Part shown: one piece after another, positions 61,024-64,000 of the stretch
Layout of the letters: each line of letters starts with the position of its first letter
How positions within the stretch are numbered: position 1 is the first letter of the stretch
Source: Oreohelix idahoensis
Taxonomy: Eukaryota > Mollusca > Gastropoda > Stylommatophora > Oreohelicidae
DNA length: 64,000 bases
NCBI GenBank assembly: GCA_024509875.1
Contig: JAMPIV010017803.1
Span: 62,001-126,000 of the forward strand
Direction of reading: 5' to 3'
The notes under the pieces: model-generated
What the model was told of the DNA's origin: nothing
The model's database searches: none
The model's input: the letters and a program-made list of their open reading frames with translations, nothing else
Translations under genes and position numbers: made by a program

Positions 61024-61076
61024 ACTACTAACTTACTGAAAAGATCAAACAAAACATAGAAGATAAAGAAGCCAAG

Positions 61077-61949
61077 ATGATAAGTAGAAAGCTCATAGAT
61101 CAACTAACTAAACAAAGTCTGGCCGTCTACACTGATGGATCCAAGGGTGATAGTGGGCAACTAGGTGCCGGAGTCGTAATACCACAGTGGGGAATAAAAA
61201 AGAGCTACAGTGTAACTGAAGGGACTTCGATTTTTAGCGCAGAGATGGTAGCAACTCTTAAAAGTTTAGAAATAACCGAAGAATACCCACCAGAAGCTGT
61301 TACGATATTTACAGACACACTATCATCCCTACAAGCACTAGAACACCCAGGTAAATGTAGCCGGCCAGACATAAAGGAAGAAATTCTAGCATATAATACA
61401 TCACTAGGGAACAGAGGATGTTGTGTGAGGCTAGTGGGGGTTCCAGCACACATAGGTATTGCTGGTAACGAGTTGGCAGATCAGAACGCCAAGAATGGAA
61501 GAACAAGTAAAAACAATATAAGAGCAGGACTGGGAAGATCGGACATCAAGAGCCAAGTGAAGATAACTATAAACGAGAAATGGAAGACAACGTGGAAGAA
61601 CAGTAGAAAAGGCAGACATGCGTTCAAACTGCTGAAAGAAATAACGAGGACATGCCAAGTCAGAGAAGAATTAAAGATACCATCAAACAAAAAATTGTGG
61701 CGTCTCCGCCTCGGTGCAGCATACTTTATGATAGAAGAACCACACTGCCAAGAATGTCAGGAAGGGAATGACATAGACCACTACCTGATCCATTGTAAAA
61801 AGTATGAACAACAAAGGCTTGAATTAAACACTTACTATAGAAATCACAATATAGACTTGACAGGTGAAAAGGTTTTAAGTATAGATGCCCCTAGAGATGC
61901 CCAATCAATACTTAAAAGATATATACATAAAACAAAGGAAAACATATAA
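61077..61949 (+). pseudogene. LINE ORF2: RNase H domain and C-terminal Cys/His region
   Basis: An open frame of 290 codons, separated from RT by stops at 61021-61076. RNase H residues are in place: D in AVYTDGSKGD, E in IFSAEMVATLKSLE, D in IFTDTLSSLQAL and the final D in AHIGIAGNELADQNAK. A C-terminal HCQECQEGNDIDHYLIHC is the Cys/His motif typical of LINE ORF2 ends. The RNase H is the best preserved part of the element. The starting Met is only the first in this fragment. Confidence 0.88.
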
Positions 61950-62326
61950 GGTTAGTAACCAAAAAAAAACCAACAAAACAAAAACGTACTAACTACTCAT
62001 AGGACAAGGAAAGACAACAAGGTATGAAAAAAAAAAGACAACTCAAAAGGAACAAATACTAATACAAAGTAAAACCAAGTGTAAAGAATAATAGTTATCA
62101 AGAAACAATACAAAAGAGAAAATAAAATGGACAAATGGTAATATAAATTGAAATGAGCAAATGCCAAAGACAATAGCTATTTAAATTGAATACAAAATTA
62201 AAAAAGAAAATAACACTAAATACCCCAATTATAACAAAATTTCATGTTGAACAGAGTAGATCTAGATGGAACGAGAAGAGGCAATAATGGTCAGCTGTTA
62301 AGTGCCCGCTCTCCACCCATCACCTC
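61950..62326. other. 3' UTR of the I-clade LINE and spacer
   Basis: Very A-rich sequence with many short A runs and no coding. The LINE 3' terminus is somewhere here; no clear tail repeat or target duplication was found. Confidence 0.4.
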
Positions 62327-64000
62327 TGTGGTGAAGTGAGATGTTATAAATATTTATAGGGCACTTAGTGTACTGACTGAGATCAGCTGTGAAGGTATAT
62401 ATATATCTAATAAGAGTAGTGTATTATATATAACCTTGCTTGCTGCCACATATGTATACCTCAGTCAGAATTATTCTGGAATAGTGTGATGACTACGTTG
62501 TATGTCTAGGGTATGTGTATGATGAAGTGTAAGTCATAACAACAACAGACAGATAAACAATTTAATTTATTCCACCACACTTGACAACACTGTGACACTC
62601 ACATACATATAACACTCTAAAGGATATCTTAAAGGAGTCACTGATAACTTTTCAAATAACAATATGTATTCATTGCTGTTATGAATGAATATGTGTCCTG
62701 ATTCAAATACAAAGGGAACCAGGAATCACAATCAATTTTACTTACAAGTTATATGTACAAAATTTATCAATATGAATATGGTAATGACATATATTATTAA
62801 AAGTATCCTATGTGTGTCAGTTGTGTAGTAGTAATATGAGGTAATACTGGTTTTGTTTTGTTCAAGCTCTGTTGGTATTTGTCATCATGACTTCAATAGT
62901 TTGTCTTTATTAGGACTAGTATTGGAGATGTTCTCAGTTCCTGATATTAAAACAATTTAATTCCCCTCTTAATGTTATTTTTACAAGGTCATTTTAAGCT
63001 GGGGGTACATAATTTTGAGCTCAGCTGGCCACATCAGCTTATCTTGTGTGATGGCGGCAGGAAAAGACTTCTCTGCTCGATTTCTCCCCTGGGCTCTGGA
63101 GACACCTCACTGATAGCTAAATGGACCAAGGAGTATGCTGTCCGACTCTGGATTCAGCAAAGCTCTGACCAGGTGCTGCTCAATACCATCAAGACCACGG
63201 TCCCTGAAAACAAGAAGGATGTACCTTCTACTTCATAACTAATTTATACTCTCTTTTTACACTGAGCACAATACATCACAAACATTGAGTTCAGAGCGTT
63301 AGGCCAACTGTCAGCTTCATCTGAAATACTTTATACCAGTATTTACCTCCTTAATGGTTACTACGCCTCTGCACTTCCAGCATTATTTCTGTCTAATCAA
63401 TAATCTAGGTGTCAGTGTACTGTTTGGCCATTCCATGCAGTTTTACTTTCCTCCGACACCTTCTGTTCAGGCTGGAGCATTATAGGCTTTACATCATGTT
63501 TGCTACTGAACTACACTTATATACAGGCATAAATTAACAATTCACATTCAATTTTCATTAAAAGATACTGAATGTTTCAAGCTTACCACAATTCATGGAA
63601 ACAAACACAGATACGTTGATTAGCAATGAATTCTGGCACAACTACTGGCATAAATTCCCATCTGCTTATGTTCCAGGCTTTTATTTAGCAAAAATATGAG
63701 CTGGCTTCAACGCACTGTTGCTTTATCAAGCTTATTTGCACTAGTGGTTTCGAACTAACGCTCCTAAGTGAGTATATCAGCGAGTCTGGCCAATGGGGCC
63801 ACGTTTCGACAAGTGTTTGAACAAAATTTTAACTTCCTACGTCTCCCCTAACAACCAAAGATAGTATTTATAGCCCGACTAATCGTGTTTAGCCTTACAT
63901 ATCATTCCAGCCAATCAGTTCAAATGTAACTTGTGGCCCATTTCCCGTACAATGGTGGTGTAAAAAAAATCTACCACTGAGCGATTCTGATTTTGGGTGT
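62327..64000. mobile_element. Y2, second copy of the Y repeat (runs off the window)
   Basis: Starts TGTGGTGAAG and follows Y1 (43548 on) closely through TATAAATATTTATAGGGCAC, CTGACTGAGATCAGCTGTGA, TGTATGATGAAGTGTAA and AACAACAACAGACAGATAAA. It contains CCAAT strings at about 63789 (GGCCAATGGG) and 63910 (AGCCAATCAG). Non-coding; the frame at 62972-63238 is not open in Y1. Confidence 0.7.

Larger units (their letters stand above)
56386..61949 (+). mobile_element. I-clade non-LTR retrotransposon with ORF1 and RNase H-bearing ORF2, inactive
   Basis: Two coding regions in tandem: an ORF1 with zinc knuckles and an ORF2 with AP-endonuclease, RT and RNase H. An RNase H domain after RT, with CCHC knuckles in ORF1, is characteristic of the I group (I, Nimb, ingi and related clades). 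Many frameshifts, mostly at A homopolymers, plus stops show it is dead. The 3' end is probably in the A-rich sequence after 61949. Confidence 0.88.

Overview
This is a metazoan, most likely invertebrate, genomic window made almost entirely of transposable elements in all stages of decay. No host protein gene, tRNA gene or rRNA gene could be supported. The animal assignment rests on the element mix: Ty3/gypsy elements of the Gmr1-like type, Tc1 and rosa-like mariner transposons, a ZBED5-like hAT, a Helitron-like element, RTE/jockey-type LINEs, an I-clade LINE with RNase H, and a tRNA-derived SINE. The species cannot be named from the sequence.

Layout. 1-220: LINE endonuclease fragment (minus). 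223 to about 7.4 kb: Gmr1-like element 1 (plus), broken by frameshifts, in the unusual order gag-protease-integrase-RT-RNase H. 9.6-12.7 kb: a (TA)n tract holding two back-to-back TA-targeting transposons, an apparently intact Tc1-type element (DD34E) and a broken rosa-type mariner (DD41D). 12.7-16.8 kb: mostly unassigned, with LINE ends and a two-stem repeated motif. 

16.85-46.51 kb is a deep nest that can be rebuilt from junctions and target-site duplications. A minus-strand LINE carries a 36-bp minisatellite (about 57 copies) expanded in frame inside its ORF2. That array is split by two long TG...CA repeats, X1 (17.93-42.53 kb with its contents) and Y1 (43.55-46.01 kb). X1 contains a hAT element (18818-41031, 8-bp TSD). 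The hAT contains Gmr1-like element 2 (20069-40667, 1557-bp LTRs, 5-bp TSD). Element 2 contains a solo LTR (24147-25295), a LINE fragment, and Gmr1-like element 3 (28613-38784), whose LTRs are almost identical and which is therefore the youngest large insertion.

46.67-51.69 kb: a Helitron-like element with a second X copy (48847-51576) inserted in it. 51.7-56.3 kb: sparse sequence with one SINE (53304-53676) and a LINE 3' end (about 55.27-55.74 kb). 56.4-61.95 kb: a degraded I-clade LINE with ORF1 zinc knuckles and ORF2 endonuclease-RT-RNase H. 62327-64000: start of a second Y copy.

How the parts work together: there is no operon-like or pathway logic here. The window records successive transposition. 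The parts that could still work are the Tc1 transposase with its matching TIRs and, apart from one homopolymer frameshift and a trimmed 5' LTR, the gag-pol of element 3.
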